DNA of 64,000 bases, taken from NCBI RefSeq assembly GCF_900635815.1, contig NZ_LR134173.1, positions 1,334,001 through 1,398,000 on the forward strand, read 5' to 3'. Position numbers and translations under genes: made by a program. The stretch comes from Legionella cherrii. Lineage in GTDB: Bacteria; Pseudomonadota; Gammaproteobacteria; Legionellales; Legionellaceae. Under the pieces are notes generated by a model. It saw only the letters and a list, made by a program, of their open reading frames with translations, was not told the origin of the DNA and ran no database searches. This document shows positions 26,947-37,320 of the stretch, in pieces (the stretch's first letter is position 1; each line of letters starts with the position of its first letter).

Positions 26947-29900
26947 CTAAGCTTTATTTTTTTTTGAAAACTCTTTTTCCAAAATTTCATCACATTTATT
27001 TTCTTCGTATTTAAATAGAGAATAGTATTTTCTTGCCTTGTTTGAAGAGGTCCAAGAAAGTTCCTTCTCTTGGCCTATCTGTAAAAATTCTTTTTTAGCC
27101 TCTATATAATTATCACTTTTTCTGGCTCGTTTTATAACCTCTAATTGTTCTGCTACAGTAGCCGGAATTTTCTTCTCTTTGCCCTCTACTTTTACTGTAT
27201 GCGGCGTCCATTGAAATCCAACGTTCCAATCTTTAGTAAGCAGATACTGCTCCGCTTTATCCAAAAAGAGTTTGGCTTGGTATTCCTCGGAGGATTCAAT
27301 TTTTTTGGTGTAATCGCTTACTTGTTTCAATAGGGCAGTGATTTCTTGATTATAATCAACCCCGGCTTCGTCTTTTAAATTGTGCGCCATATTTTGGTAA
27401 GGAACAATGTTGGCTAACTCGCCACATAATTTTGTCACCAGAGGTAATTGGCGATGGATTTTAAACTTATTATTTTTGTCAGGATCCATCTGTGTTATAC
27501 ATTTCTGGATAAAATCACAAAGAGAGAGGAAAGAAGGAACTACCTTCTCCTTATCCTTCGCACTAATATACTTATTAATAACAAGTGCCAACTGTTGCAT
27601 GGCGCAAAGTTCATATTGCTCCGCTATAAATGCACTATTGAAAAGATCCATTTTTTTCAAGGTCGGATGAATCTCTTTCAGATAAACATGCGGTTCATTG
27701 GTTATCGCTTGTGTATAAAGCATTGCTCGAGTTTTATCATGATCTTTTTTAAACCGTACCTGTTCTGCTTCTACTATTAAATCATCAATATTTCCTTTAA
27801 GTATTCGATCAATCATTGACTGTAATAGCTTTGCCTCTGAACTTAAAAACGTTGGTGAAACTCCTTGTGCAAATTTCTCATCCTTTTTAATAATTTCAAG
27901 GAGAGGTTCTTTGAGCTTTCTTAACTCATCCATAAATTCTGACACTTTCAGTTTAGGGGCAGATTGGATTAGCTCTTTGAATTTTTGATTTATTCCTTTT
28001 AAAGCACGATTCGCGTCATCATAATAATGAGTCAGGAAATCATCTTGCAACTCTGTAGGTAATTGATCAAAACGCTCAATGGCAGCCTCAAAAAATTGCT
28101 CCATAAAGCGTTTTTGTACGGCTTCTTTTGTGCTTAATTCAGGTAGTTTGGCCAGGATTGTTGACATTTTTACATGCAATACCACAGGAGAATGCTGAAA
28201 TTCGTGTTTGGTAAAATTGGGAATGGACTTTAGGTACGATTCTAATGTTTTGTTGATGCCCTTTGGCCCATAACCTATAGGGGCATGCTTTTTATCATCG
28301 TTTAAGTAAGCAATGACACCATTATAGCAACCCATCTCATAATTCAAATCAATCATGTATTGCAATGAGTCTTGATCATAATCACTTAATTTAATTGCCC
28401 GATAATTACTGAGTTGATGCGCTTGATCGATAAGGTCTTGCTCGGCCTTAAAAAATACGATTTCTTCTTCATGCAACATCGCGTCGCTTTCATACTTCGA
28501 TTTTTGGATGGCAAGACGTTTTTGATAGAATGAGTCGATTTGAGAAATATATTGGAGGAAATATTGTCTATTTCCATTAATTTTCTCTATCGCTTCAGGC
28601 AATAGAGGGATATCAGCATATTTTTTCTGCAATACCTCGGGTCTATTGGCATCAAAAATAATATCTTTTAATACAGTTTGTAGTGAAGGCTTTGGTTTTT
28701 TAAGCGACTTAGAGTGCATTAGACTTTTGGCTAATCGAAATAAGTCAGTCCAAATTGCTCTTTTTTCTACAAAATCACTAATTCCTATATTTTTTGTTAG
28801 CTCAGGATTTTTAAAATCCTTTAAAACACCTCGTTCAACCGCTTGATAATAACGTTCTAAGTCTTTAAACCCATGAGAATGTCTGATGGCGTCTAAATTT
28901 AAAAGCGTGCCTGAGCTTAATCTAACGGGAACTGACTTCTCGTTTAAAGAATCAAGTTTCAGTTGTAACTTTTTGATAATGGCTTCTAATTTTTTCTTAT
29001 CTTCTGTTGTAGGGATTTGAGCCTTTAAGCGTTCAATTTCTTGTTGCAAAGAAGAGGCTTTGTTTTGAAGATATTTAACTATGGCTTCATTTTCGTGACG
29101 CAAAGGAACAGAGTCTAAGTAAGTCACCTGATTCGAAATATCAATATTTGCTTGTTTGGCGATTACCTTTTTTAACTTGGTAATGAGTACTTGTTCCTCA
29201 GTATCTGGAGAGGGACTGTGATTTGTAGTAAGAACTACTTCTATATCTTGTTTCTCGGCATATTGTAGGACATTGATTAGTTCACGTACTCGTTTCTGTT
29301 GTCCGCTACTCATATCCACAAGAACATCATCGATATCAAACACAATGAGTTTGGGCCGATTAGGATATTGAATCGATTTAGGCATGTGCTTTTCAATGCG
29401 TGATTCAAAATAATCAATTTCATCGAGAGTGGTTTGGGAAGCGCCAGATTTAATCGCTTTAATTCTTAAAAGATTATCCAGCGAGTGGCTGTATTTTTCT
29501 GTTGCCGAGTCGAGACGAGACTGTTCTTCCTCATCGAGATCAACCCCTTTTTGGATTTGCACTTCCATTTTTGCCATCAATTGCTTTATTACCACATCCT
29601 GTGGGTTGCTGCTTAGATATTCCGATCTCAATGCATTAAAGCGTGTTTTTAATTCCTGAAACTCTGGAGTTCTCAATTGAGAATGCTTTTCCAGGCGTGA
29701 GAAATCTTTATCTAAATTTTCAAGCCGTACTCTCAGACCATCTGATGAGGTAATTAAAAAGGGAACATGTTTTGCAATTAACTGAAGAACTTGCTGTCGC
29801 GCTTGCTCACATTCCGTTTCAGTTAAAGGTTTGGGTTCATGAAGTAAATCAACTTTTTCTGGCGCGGGTTTTTTATAGCTGTCAGCTAAATCATTCATCT

Positions 29901-32900
29901 CGCCAAACAATCGGTGAATTTCTTTAGAATAAGCACCGTCGGCACTCTCACCGAAATACTCTTTGGGAAGCTCTTTGTAAGCGGCCTCCAATACGGCAAA
30001 ACATAATTCACCTACATAATTTTCGAGGTATGCTGTTTTGATTTGCTTTTGTAAAACAGCCAATCTAAAGGGATGCGTGATGTGTTCTCTTTTTCCTTGG
30101 AATAAGTTATCCAAAGTGCGGAGTACATCGGGTTGTTCTTTATGGGGGTTAACAAAATTAAATACTGTTTTCAGAGCAGCAAACTGTTTTTTTAACTCGT
30201 CCCACTGTTGCGGACTCAGCTCGTTAGCGACATTTAATTCACCTAAACGTTGATAAATCAAATGCATTTTTGTAATGATACGTTCTTCCTCTACTTCAAA
30301 ATGGTCATAACCTAAAACGAACAGCTGCTCTATGACTTCGCTGCGTTGGAGTAAGCTGTCGTCAAGCACTTTATGGTCTGCCCCATCAACCTTTTCCAAA
30401 AGCTCAATACGTTGTTTGCAGCGCTCGTACTCTTTTTGTAAATTTTCAAATGCTGCTCTGGAGAATTTGCTAGGAACGTGTCCAATAATCGCATCTGATA
30501 TTCCAGTCAGTGTTGCTAAAACCTGATCATTTACTGCAATACATGCTTTTTGATCTTCTTCAGATATCTTATTCCAGTTTTTTAAACAAGCGTCTTGTAG
30601 GTGTGCTACGAATAAAGATTCATATTCTTTTGACTGTTCTTGTTTTTCTCGAGCCTGTTCAGAGAGTGCTTCACTCTGAGTTTCTTTGGTAATTTCATCA
30701 AGAAGAACCTGATAACCTCCACTGCGTGCCTGTAAATCAAAGAACACCTCCAGCTCATCAGGGTTCCATCTTTCTTTAAATGCGTGCACTAGTAAATCAG
30801 TAGCGCTTTTAATTGTAGACAATAATGTTTTTGTTCTGCTCGAAGGAATTGAGTTTTGACTAACTTTTAACACCCAATCTGCTAATTGTGGAAAAGGAGT
30901 GGCGTTTAACTCTTGATGGAGCTCCACCAAGGCAAGAAGTTCCTTATGCTCTTCTTTTACCAGTTTTTGAGATGGACTAATCTGCTTCAGGTAATGATCA
31001 ATATCTTGCTTTAATAAAGTGCCATAAATGATATAAAGCTCGGGATTTTCGAATTCAAGAGAGGCGTCAGCTTCCTCTGCCGTCATCTGGGCAATTAATT
31101 GCTCCCGATTTACTTTTTGGTGTTGAGGATTTAAAGCGCGTAAAAGATCGGCGATTTGGGTGCTACTTCCTTTCCCGTCTCGGCAATGGGTATGAATATT
31201 TTGTTCAGGAAGAGTATTCTTGCCTACTTTTTCAACATAGGCTAACTCTTCTCGAGTGAACTTCAAGGGTTGTTTCTCTTGAATTGGAAAATGATGTACT
31301 TGGATGGGCTTACTGCCATTGATGCTGATTTCATAAGTTATAAATCGTCCGACTTTTTCAATGGGACGTGAAGTAATGTGGGTGTCCTTTAGTTCGGGAA
31401 GATGAGGAAGTGTCACTCGCCCGTTGGCATCAGGTATGAAATAGTCAATAAAATCTTTATCTAAACCCCCTTGCATTTGAGCATAGGGAAACACCCTGCC
31501 CATCGCAAAAACATGAGTCACATTATTGGTTAATAAGTTGTTTAAAAATCTTGCAATGTCACGTTGTGGTTCGTAAACTTCGGAACTCTTTGAAGGAATA
31601 AGTGAGCGGGCGGAATAAGGGCCTGGTGAAATTGAAACGTTGATGTCTTTCAATTTAAAATAACCCATACCCACCATTTGTTTGGCGGGAATTGCTAATT
31701 CCATGCTTAAGGGTTCTGTCAGTTTAAATTCTTTCACCGCTTCCCCAAATTCAGCAAAGCACTCTTTAGCTAATCCCTTCTTAGGCGTATGCGATCTGAC
31801 ATAGTCTAGTTCTTTTTTAATCGCTTCTTTTCTGCTTCGTGAGTTCGGGCTCCAATCATTTGCCAAAGACTTAAGCTCATCTTCGAGCATCATCTCTTTT
31901 TTACTGTTAGCGGTGGTGAGATCGTGAATTACCGAACTAATAACCGATTCAAAAATTATCATTTCTCGAAAGGAGAGATGTTTCAGTCCATAAGATTCCA
32001 GTCGTTTTTTAATTCGATTCTCTTCAAATTGAATCTCATATTGGGCGGCAATGCTTTTATTTACAGAACCGTCTGCATTAAATACTTTATAAGCCTCAAG
32101 TTCACGCAAGGATGCGAACTTGAATGTTCCGAATGTACTTTTTATTTTGGCAATTTCTTTGTCAAGAACGACTTTGTCTACCCTATCAGGATTAGAAAGT
32201 TGTTTCGCTAATTGAACCCAAAATTCACGTTTGTCCATTTCTGAAAACTGAAGATCTCCTCGTTCAATTTCTTCGCGTGGTACAGGTGCTAGGGGGCTGA
32301 TTTCTAATGTTTTGGATAGCGCTCGACTTTTTTTGCGCAACTCATCATTTTTATTACCCTGAGTATCCAACACATTGATATAATCTTGATTGTACGCGCT
32401 ACTGGGAGCGCCTAGTGCTTTCATTTTTTTATGGCTGTATGCACAGGTAAAATCACCGCAGGCATATACATCGCGTTGTGGATAAGTGGGGCCTGTGAGG
32501 GTAATGGTAATTTGATTCTCTTTTATTCCACATTTTGCTAATAAATTCAGCGTAAAGGCTTTGATTCCCTCCGCACCGCTGGGGCCAAAAGGGTCAAACA
32601 GTTCAAGCTGATATTTTCCTGCAGCCCTATCAGGTTTCGTTAAATAAATGCCTCGCCAATGACCTGGACCTACTGGAATGAAAATATGCTGAATACCTTC
32701 ATTTTTTAAGGCTGCCATTAAATATTCTTGCACGTCGAGAGAGGTTGGATCGTAGCGATCTGCTGCGGCCAGTACTTCGATATTCCCATAAGATTGAGGC
32801 ATTAACCGGTCCATATCATGGTCTTGCAATTGATCGTGCATACTACGTTGATCAATATATTTTTTATCGAAATGTCCTTGCGCGCGGTGCCGGCGTTGAA

Positions 32901-33171
32901 TTTCAGCGGTTTCGCGGTCAAATTGATCGGTGATCTGAGAATAAATAGAAAGAACCACGTCTGGGAGTGCAGAGTCTTCAAAGGGGATTTCAAGGCTTTT
33001 ACTAATCAGAGCAATTACTTCATTACTTTGAAAACCTAAAGGTTCATCATGAGCAGCAGCAAAAGCATTAACAGCTTTTAAAAGTTTTATCTTTTGCTCA
33101 GTTAACTTATTTGTGCAACGTTTCATTAATTGTTCTAAGCTTGATTGTTGCACTTCTAAACTTAATGCCAT
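26947..33171 (-). CDS. 2074-residue multidomain effector candidate: CE-clan protease-like, degenerate PTP loop, HAD motif
   Basis: Start ATG 33171 with AGAGGAAGAG before it. (1) Residues about 120-250: GPGHWRGIYL (His near 171), LELFDPFGPSG (Asp near 193) and QRDVYACGDFTCAY (Cys near 238), the His-Asp-Gln-Cys order of CE-clan cysteine proteases (Ulp/ChlaDub/SidE DUB-like). (2) Residues about 550-700: a tyrosine-phosphatase-like region with VTHVFAMGRVFPYA and the loop HTHCRDGKGSST near 660-671; Cys is present but the +6 Arg of CX5R is Ser. (3) Near 1275-1310: KLIVFDIDDVLVDM and VVLTTNHS, HAD motifs I and II. Long helical or coiled-coil stretches connect and follow these. No signal peptide. Most likely a Dot/Icm effector; domain calls come from motifs alone. 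Confidence 0.7.
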   Translation of the reverse strand: MALSLEVQQSSLEQLMKRCTNKLTEQKIKLLKAVNAFAAAHDEPLGFQSNEVIALISKSLEIPFEDSALPDVVLSIYSQITDQFDRETAEIQRRHRAQGHFDKKYIDQRSMHDQLQDHDMDRLMPQSYGNIEVLAAADRYDPTSLDVQEYLMAALKNEGIQHIFIPVGPGHWRGIYLTKPDRAAGKYQLELFDPFGPSGAEGIKAFTLNLLAKCGIKENQITITLTGPTYPQRDVYACGDFTCAYSHKKMKALGAPSSAYNQDYINVLDTQGNKNDELRKKSRALSKTLEISPLAPVPREEIERGDLQFSEMDKREFWVQLAKQLSNPDRVDKVVLDKEIAKIKSTFGTFKFASLRELEAYKVFNADGSVNKSIAAQYEIQFEENRIKKRLESYGLKHLSFREMIIFESVISSVIHDLTTANSKKEMMLEDELKSLANDWSPNSRSRKEAIKKELDYVRSHTPKKGLAKECFAEFGEAVKEFKLTEPLSMELAIPAKQMVGMGYFKLKDINVSISPGPYSARSLIPSKSSEVYEPQRDIARFLNNLLTNNVTHVFAMGRVFPYAQMQGGLDKDFIDYFIPDANGRVTLPHLPELKDTHITSRPIEKVGRFITYEISINGSKPIQVHHFPIQEKQPLKFTREELAYVEKVGKNTLPEQNIHTHCRDGKGSSTQIADLLRALNPQHQKVNREQLIAQMTAEEADASLEFENPELYIIYGTLLKQDIDHYLKQISPSQKLVKEEHKELLALVELHQELNATPFPQLADWVLKVSQNSIPSSRTKTLLSTIKSATDLLVHAFKERWNPDELEVFFDLQARSGGYQVLLDEITKETQSEALSEQAREKQEQSKEYESLFVAHLQDACLKNWNKISEEDQKACIAVNDQVLATLTGISDAIIGHVPSKFSRAAFENLQKEYERCKQRIELLEKVDGADHKVLDDSLLQRSEVIEQLFVLGYDHFEVEEERIITKMHLIYQRLGELNVANELSPQQWDELKKQFAALKTVFNFVNPHKEQPDVLRTLDNLFQGKREHITHPFRLAVLQKQIKTAYLENYVGELCFAVLEAAYKELPKEYFGESADGAYSKEIHRLFGEMNDLADSYKKPAPEKVDLLHEPKPLTETECEQARQQVLQLIAKHVPFLITSSDGLRVRLENLDKDFSRLEKHSQLRTPEFQELKTRFNALRSEYLSSNPQDVVIKQLMAKMEVQIQKGVDLDEEEQSRLDSATEKYSHSLDNLLRIKAIKSGASQTTLDEIDYFESRIEKHMPKSIQYPNRPKLIVFDIDDVLVDMSSGQQKRVRELINVLQYAEKQDIEVVLTTNHSPSPDTEEQVLITKLKKVIAKQANIDISNQVTYLDSVPLRHENEAIVKYLQNKASSLQQEIERLKAQIPTTEDKKKLEAIIKKLQLKLDSLNEKSVPVRLSSGTLLNLDAIRHSHGFKDLERYYQAVERGVLKDFKNPELTKNIGISDFVEKRAIWTDLFRLAKSLMHSKSLKKPKPSLQTVLKDIIFDANRPEVLQKKYADIPLLPEAIEKINGNRQYFLQYISQIDSFYQKRLAIQKSKYESDAMLHEEEIVFFKAEQDLIDQAHQLSNYRAIKLSDYDQDSLQYMIDLNYEMGCYNGVIAYLNDDKKHAPIGYGPKGINKTLESYLKSIPNFTKHEFQHSPVVLHVKMSTILAKLPELSTKEAVQKRFMEQFFEAAIERFDQLPTELQDDFLTHYYDDANRALKGINQKFKELIQSAPKLKVSEFMDELRKLKEPLLEIIKKDEKFAQGVSPTFLSSEAKLLQSMIDRILKGNIDDLIVEAEQVRFKKDHDKTRAMLYTQAITNEPHVYLKEIHPTLKKMDLFNSAFIAEQYELCAMQQLALVINKYISAKDKEKVVPSFLSLCDFIQKCITQMDPDKNNKFKIHRQLPLVTKLCGELANIVPYQNMAHNLKDEAGVDYNQEITALLKQVSDYTKKIESSEEYQAKLFLDKAEQYLLTKDWNVGFQWTPHTVKVEGKEKKIPATVAEQLEVIKRARKSDNYIEAKKEFLQIGQEKELSWTSSNKARKYYSLFKYEENKCDEILEKEFSKKNKA

Positions 33172-33532
33172 GCTACTCTTCCTCTAGTATGTTGCTAGTT
33201 AATTACTAAATTATAATTGACTATTTATTCTGAATTTCTCCGAGATATCAGCGTCAATCGCAATCCTATGGCCCTACAAAAAGGTCCCATGATTACTACA
33301 ATATTAGTACACTCACATTACAGAACATGCACTACTCATTGTAAACCAAATGGATCATTTTGAATATTTTAAAATCAAATAGCTTAAAGGTAAACATTTT
33401 GAACAACAAATTGCAGAATTTTTACATCAGGAGCTCGATTGAATCAAAATATCTCATGTTATTTTTCCTGATCATCAAACACGCAGCACAATATGAAGGT
33501 AAAATTCGTGCATTAATAGGATAATTTGACTC
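33172..33532. other. Long intergenic region before the MerR gene
   Basis: AT-rich, with short unconvincing frames on either strand. It contains the upstream region of the giant minus-strand gene (a minus-strand TATAAT lies within about 33217-33226). Confidence 0.4.
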
Positions 33533-33563
33533 TTGACCTTGCCGTTACGTAATCCCTTATCGT
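33533..33563 (+). promoter_or_regulatory. MerR-type promoter with 19-bp spacer
   Basis: TTGACC at 33533-33538, 19-bp spacer, TATCGT at 33558-33563, 28 bp before the ATG of the MerR/TipAS gene. The overlong spacer is the mark of promoters that MerR proteins untwist, suggesting autoregulation. Confidence 0.6.
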
Positions 33564-33591
33564 GTGAACTGTTCATTTAGAGGAAGATGAG

Positions 33592-34353
33592 ATGCCTTAC
33601 ACAGTAAATAAATTAGCTAAGATTTCAGGAGTGAGCTCACGAACTCTCCGTTTTTATGATCAGATTGGTTTATTGAAGCCTGCTTATTATGGAGAGAATC
33701 AATATCGTTATTACGAGGAAGAGCAACTTTTGATGTTACAGCAAATTTTATTTTTCCGTGAACTGGGTTTTCCTCTCAATGACATACAGAGGATTATTAG
33801 TAGTGATGGGTTTGATAAAATTGAAACATTGACAACTCATAAATCAATCCTCTTGGAAAGTCTTGAAAGAGCGAAAGTGCTTATTAAGACCATTGATAAA
33901 ACTATTTCACATATAAGAGGAAATTTAATCATGAGCGACATTGAAATGTATGAAGGATTTGATCCTAAAAAGCAACAGGAATACGAAAAGTACCTTGTTG
34001 AACGCGGTAATATAACCCAAAAAGAAATTAATGATAGCTGGAAAAATATTCGTCATTGGAAGAAAGATAACTGGGACGAACATGCCAAAGAGGGGGAAGA
34101 AATTAATCTCGGCTTGGTGAACTGCATGCTGAATCAAGATAAGCCGGGGGCTAAGAAGGTTCAGGATTTAATCCACAGACATTATAATTGGGTAAAACAC
34201 TTCTGGACACCTACCCGAGAAAGTTATATTGGACTAGGGCAAATGTATCTTGAGCATCCGGATTTTAAAAACTTCTACAATAAATTCCATCCTGATTTAG
34301 TGGTATTTTTAGTTGAAGCAATGAAAATCTATGCGAAGGAACGATTGAATTAG
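33592..34353 (+). CDS. MerR-family regulator with TipAS effector-binding domain
   Basis: 253 residues. N-terminal winged helix of MerR type (YTVNKLAKISGVSSRTLRFY then DQIGLLKP), a dimerisation helix (LLESLERAKVLIKTIDK), then TipAS antibiotic-recognition domain from about 118 (MYEGFDPKKQQEYEKYLVER; HYNWVKHFWTP). TipAS proteins bind thiopeptide-like and other drugs. A second, related gene is at 47664. Confidence 0.9.
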   Translation: MPYTVNKLAKISGVSSRTLRFYDQIGLLKPAYYGENQYRYYEEEQLLMLQQILFFRELGFPLNDIQRIISSDGFDKIETLTTHKSILLESLERAKVLIKTIDKTISHIRGNLIMSDIEMYEGFDPKKQQEYEKYLVERGNITQKEINDSWKNIRHWKKDNWDEHAKEGEEINLGLVNCMLNQDKPGAKKVQDLIHRHYNWVKHFWTPTRESYIGLGQMYLEHPDFKNFYNKFHPDLVVFLVEAMKIYAKERLN

Positions 34354-34408
34354 CAGATGTAGGTCTGAGAGACTCTCAACTCGTGAGACACACGTTATTT
34401 TATCAACT

Positions 34409-34433
34409 AGGCAGGGCTATTTAAGCCCTGTCT
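34409..34433 (+). terminator. Hairpin after the MerR/TipAS gene
   Basis: AGGCAGGGCT-ATTTA-AGCCCTGTCT, a 10-bp stem with one G:T pair, followed by ATACTTT. About 55 nt after the stop. Confidence 0.6.
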
Positions 34434-34605
34434 ATACTTTGCTTGATGTGCAGTACACCGAAAAAAACCTTTGATTACCCCCTTTATGATGCTCAATTTT
34501 TCCCTATACTGTTCTTGACAGCGCCATTATGAATCACAATAATTCGATGGATTTGTCGAAAACTCAGTTTGCTGCACGGATTGCCGGCTCTAACTAGGAA
34601 AAAAT

Positions 34606-35532
34606 ATGAAAAATAAAATAGTTATGTTGGCACTAACCTCTTTACCTTTTACATTTTGTCTCGATACTTATGCTGCTGATTACCGCTTGAATGGTTTGTC
34701 GTTAAGTACTTCGGTAGGAATTCTATCAGGTAAGGCCCACGAATATGTTTATTATCCAGATACAGAGAGTAAGTTAAGCCAGCTGGATTGGCGTATAAAA
34801 AACGCCGCAATAATCAACGGGGAATTCAATTATGATTTCCTCCCTTGGTTGAGCATCAATGGTAGAGGATGGACAACTCTGGCAAAAAATAAGGCGGCCA
34901 TGGATGATTATGATTGGTTCAATCCAAATCAAGAAACCTGGACTGACTGGTCACATCATGAAAATACCCATCTTAATTATGCGAATGAATTGGATTTGAG
35001 CTTACGAGCATGGTTGATGCAAAAACCAGAGTACAAGCTCGGTTTGGCGGCGGGTTATCAATGGAACTCCTTTAGTTGGCGCGCAATGGGGGGGTGTTAC
35101 CAATATAACAATGGCGCATATACCGGTTGTTTTTCTAGCGATCAGCCTGGCATTGGATACCGGCAAAAATTCAGTACGCCTTATGTGGGTCTGGCCGGAA
35201 AATATTCGATCAATAATTTTGAGTTTAATGCGCTTTTAAAATTTAGCGATTGGGTGTCAGCGCGCGATCATGATGAGCATTATGCCCGCAACTTAACGTT
35301 CAATGAGCATGGGAATAACTTCACCTATTATGCTGCAACCCTCAATTCAGGCTACTTTTTAACACAAAATGCGAAAATTTTTGTTGAAGCTTCATACAAT
35401 CATTATTCGAATGGACATGCTGATACTGAAATAATTGATAACGATACAGGGGAACACGGCTATGAAAGCAATTCAGCGGGTTTATCCAACAAAAATTATA
35501 CTGTCGCTCTTGGCATGCAGTATCTTTTTTAA
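34606..35532 (+). CDS. Omptin-family outer-membrane protease
   Basis: 308 residues. Signal peptide (IVMLALTSLPFTFCLDTYA then AD). Ten-stranded barrel composition ending in ALGMQYLF with a terminal Phe. Omptin catalytic pairs are present: MDDYDW (Asp-x-Asp) and RDHDEHY (Asp-His). LPS-dependent surface protease of the OmpT/Pla type; in related pathogens it cleaves plasminogen and antimicrobial peptides. Single gene. Confidence 0.92.
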   Translation: MKNKIVMLALTSLPFTFCLDTYAADYRLNGLSLSTSVGILSGKAHEYVYYPDTESKLSQLDWRIKNAAIINGEFNYDFLPWLSINGRGWTTLAKNKAAMDDYDWFNPNQETWTDWSHHENTHLNYANELDLSLRAWLMQKPEYKLGLAAGYQWNSFSWRAMGGCYQYNNGAYTGCFSSDQPGIGYRQKFSTPYVGLAGKYSINNFEFNALLKFSDWVSARDHDEHYARNLTFNEHGNNFTYYAATLNSGYFLTQNAKIFVEASYNHYSNGHADTEIIDNDTGEHGYESNSAGLSNKNYTVALGMQYLF

Positions 35533-35580
35533 GTACAGCTGAATCCATTTGAATGAGCCATTATGCATTGGCAAGAACAT

Positions 35581-35598
35581 GTTGGGCCAAGGCCCAAC
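35581..35598. repeat. REP-like palindrome GTTGGGCC-AA-GGCCCAAC
   Basis: Perfect 8-bp arms around AA; same family as 21297-21310. Located between two convergent genes, so it might also serve as a bidirectional stop, although it has no T-run. Confidence 0.55.
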
Positions 35599-35686
35599 CA
35601 CACTTACGGTGGTCATTGATACTTCGTTCTGAGATGTGATTTGGCCAAAGACAGTCAGGATTTTACAATTCAATCGCGAGCGATTT

Positions 35687-36340
35687 CTATTTTATATTAG
35701 GGCTCAGTTGTGGTTGTTGTGGCATTTCTTGAAAAACTTGATTCACAAAATAATTCATTTTTCCTGATTCAGCTTTTTTTCTAAACAACATATTAACAAA
35801 ATCTTCGGCTACAAGCGGCCAATGATCCTCAGGATTCGGCTCTTTTTTATTTTCCTCATCGATAAGTGCTTCATTTGCTTTTAAAAATGCATTTACAGCT
35901 TCTTCATCGTACGCTACAAGGGCTCCTGAACGAATACTTGCAAAACCACCCTTGGGAATGACTTTGTATTCCTTATTATCTGCTACATGCACGTATATAT
36001 TTTTAGTGGGATTATAAGCATATAACTCTTCACTGGTCGCATTTGGAATCATGAAAACTTTGAGCCCCTTTTTTTTCAATAATTGAAAAACTTGAAATGA
36101 TTCAAACCCAGAACCACGAATTGTCTCCAGTGGCAGATACCCCAATGCTTTTTTTGTTCCAACCTGAGCTAAATCGCTCATTTCTGGATGGGAGAAAAAG
36201 TCATAAGATGGTGGAGGTGTAAACAGTGGTTTGCTCATCGGTACATCATCGTGAGAGTTCACTTCATTAGAGGTTATTTCACTTTTTTTTTGTGAGGAGA
36301 ATTTTTTAAGGAGTTCTTTGAATGCTTTCATAATTATCAT
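35687..36340 (-). CDS. Hypothetical protein, 217 residues
   Basis: Unrecognised. Basic amphipathic N-terminus (MKAFKELLKKFSSQKKSE), Pro-rich linker (PLFTPPPSYDFF), then a folded part with IRGSGFESFQVFQLLKKKG and VAYDEEAVNAFLKANEAL. No signal peptide or membrane segment. M4 is an alternative start. Divergent from the next gene. Confidence 0.6.
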   Translation of the reverse strand: MIIMKAFKELLKKFSSQKKSEITSNEVNSHDDVPMSKPLFTPPPSYDFFSHPEMSDLAQVGTKKALGYLPLETIRGSGFESFQVFQLLKKKGLKVFMIPNATSEELYAYNPTKNIYVHVADNKEYKVIPKGGFASIRSGALVAYDEEAVNAFLKANEALIDEENKKEPNPEDHWPLVAEDFVNMLFRKKAESGKMNYFVNQVFQEMPQQPQLSPNIK

Positions 36341-36485
36341 GCCGATTAATATTTATTCAAATTATATGCAAAATATTCTGATGCAGCAAAAAAGTAGATT
36401 AAAATTTCTTAAAACATATAAATCATTACTAAAAGTTGTTCTGGTGACTATACTTTAAGGTATGTTCAAACGAGGAGTAAGCATA

Positions 36486-37211
36486 ATGCCTCAAAATAAA
36501 AAGAAATTACTTCAAGATGCGTCGCTCCAGAATGGCGAGGTTCAAGGATATAAATTTCAAGAGGATAATTACGCAAATCAAATGGCTTATCTTTTTGGCG
36601 GTGATAAAGGAGAAAAAGCCGCAAAAAAAATATTAGACGATGCGAATGCGCAATTCCCAAATCCATTAGACCTTTTAAAGAAAAAGAAATTTATAGAAGA
36701 TCAGGTAAAACAAAGAGCAGCTGAGGTTGATAGTGGTTTTCATGCTGGAATAAAAAACATTTTTGAGGGCTTAAAGAATATCGATCATCCAGTGAAAGGT
36801 GAAGAAGCAGGGAAGGAGGCAATGCTCAGCCTCATGAAAGGTCTTGGATTAAATGTTGATGATGATAATGTGCAGACACATTATTCACCTGGACCACCTC
36901 AGGTTTTCCAAGTCACTTGGGTCAATCGTCCCTCTGAAAATCTTGCGAAAGAAGACTCTAATGTCAATAAGCTTGCCCAATGTTACTCAGAATGTTTGTC
37001 ACCGAAAACAGGCGAAAAAAAAGAGTTCGATACGGCTTGGCAAACCCATAAAGCCCATGCGCTGCAGGGTGGACCAAAAATCGAAAAATCCGAATTTCTA
37101 AGTCAGGCTGATCAATCGTTTGAAGCTCATTTAGAGTCCCTAAAAAATCCAATAAAACAAACTGCACCTCGAGAAGAACCGGTCAGCGATTCTAGATTAA
37201 CCCATCATTGA
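36486..37211 (+). CDS. Hypothetical protein, 241 residues
   Basis: ATG 36486 is preferred over 36462 because GAGGAG sits 8 nt upstream. Hydrophilic, helical, no known family: LFGGDKGEKAAKKILDDANA, HAGIKNIFEGLKNID, QTHYSPGPPQVFQVTWVNRP. The C-terminus is polar (REEPVSDSRLTHH). Possible effector by style only. Confidence 0.6.
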   Translation: MPQNKKKLLQDASLQNGEVQGYKFQEDNYANQMAYLFGGDKGEKAAKKILDDANAQFPNPLDLLKKKKFIEDQVKQRAAEVDSGFHAGIKNIFEGLKNIDHPVKGEEAGKEAMLSLMKGLGLNVDDDNVQTHYSPGPPQVFQVTWVNRPSENLAKEDSNVNKLAQCYSECLSPKTGEKKEFDTAWQTHKAHALQGGPKIEKSEFLSQADQSFEAHLESLKNPIKQTAPREEPVSDSRLTHH

Positions 37212-37320
37212 TCGATTAATTATTGGCTCATGAGTCAGTAGGGGGGATACATACACCTAGTCGCTGGGTTAAGAAGTGTTCACAATGCACTCCTAGCCTT
37301 CACTGCTATTAAGTTTGGAA

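Noticed and set aside
27145..32933. Several plus-strand open frames inside the giant minus-strand gene
   Set aside because: Low-complexity translations antisense to a strongly coding frame, without ribosome sites; shadows.
36391..36412. PmrA-like TTAAA / TTAAA pair upstream of 36486 and, reversed, of 36340
   Set aside because: Half-site spacing is 10 bp instead of 11, both half-sites deviate from TTAAT, and no -10 is correctly placed.
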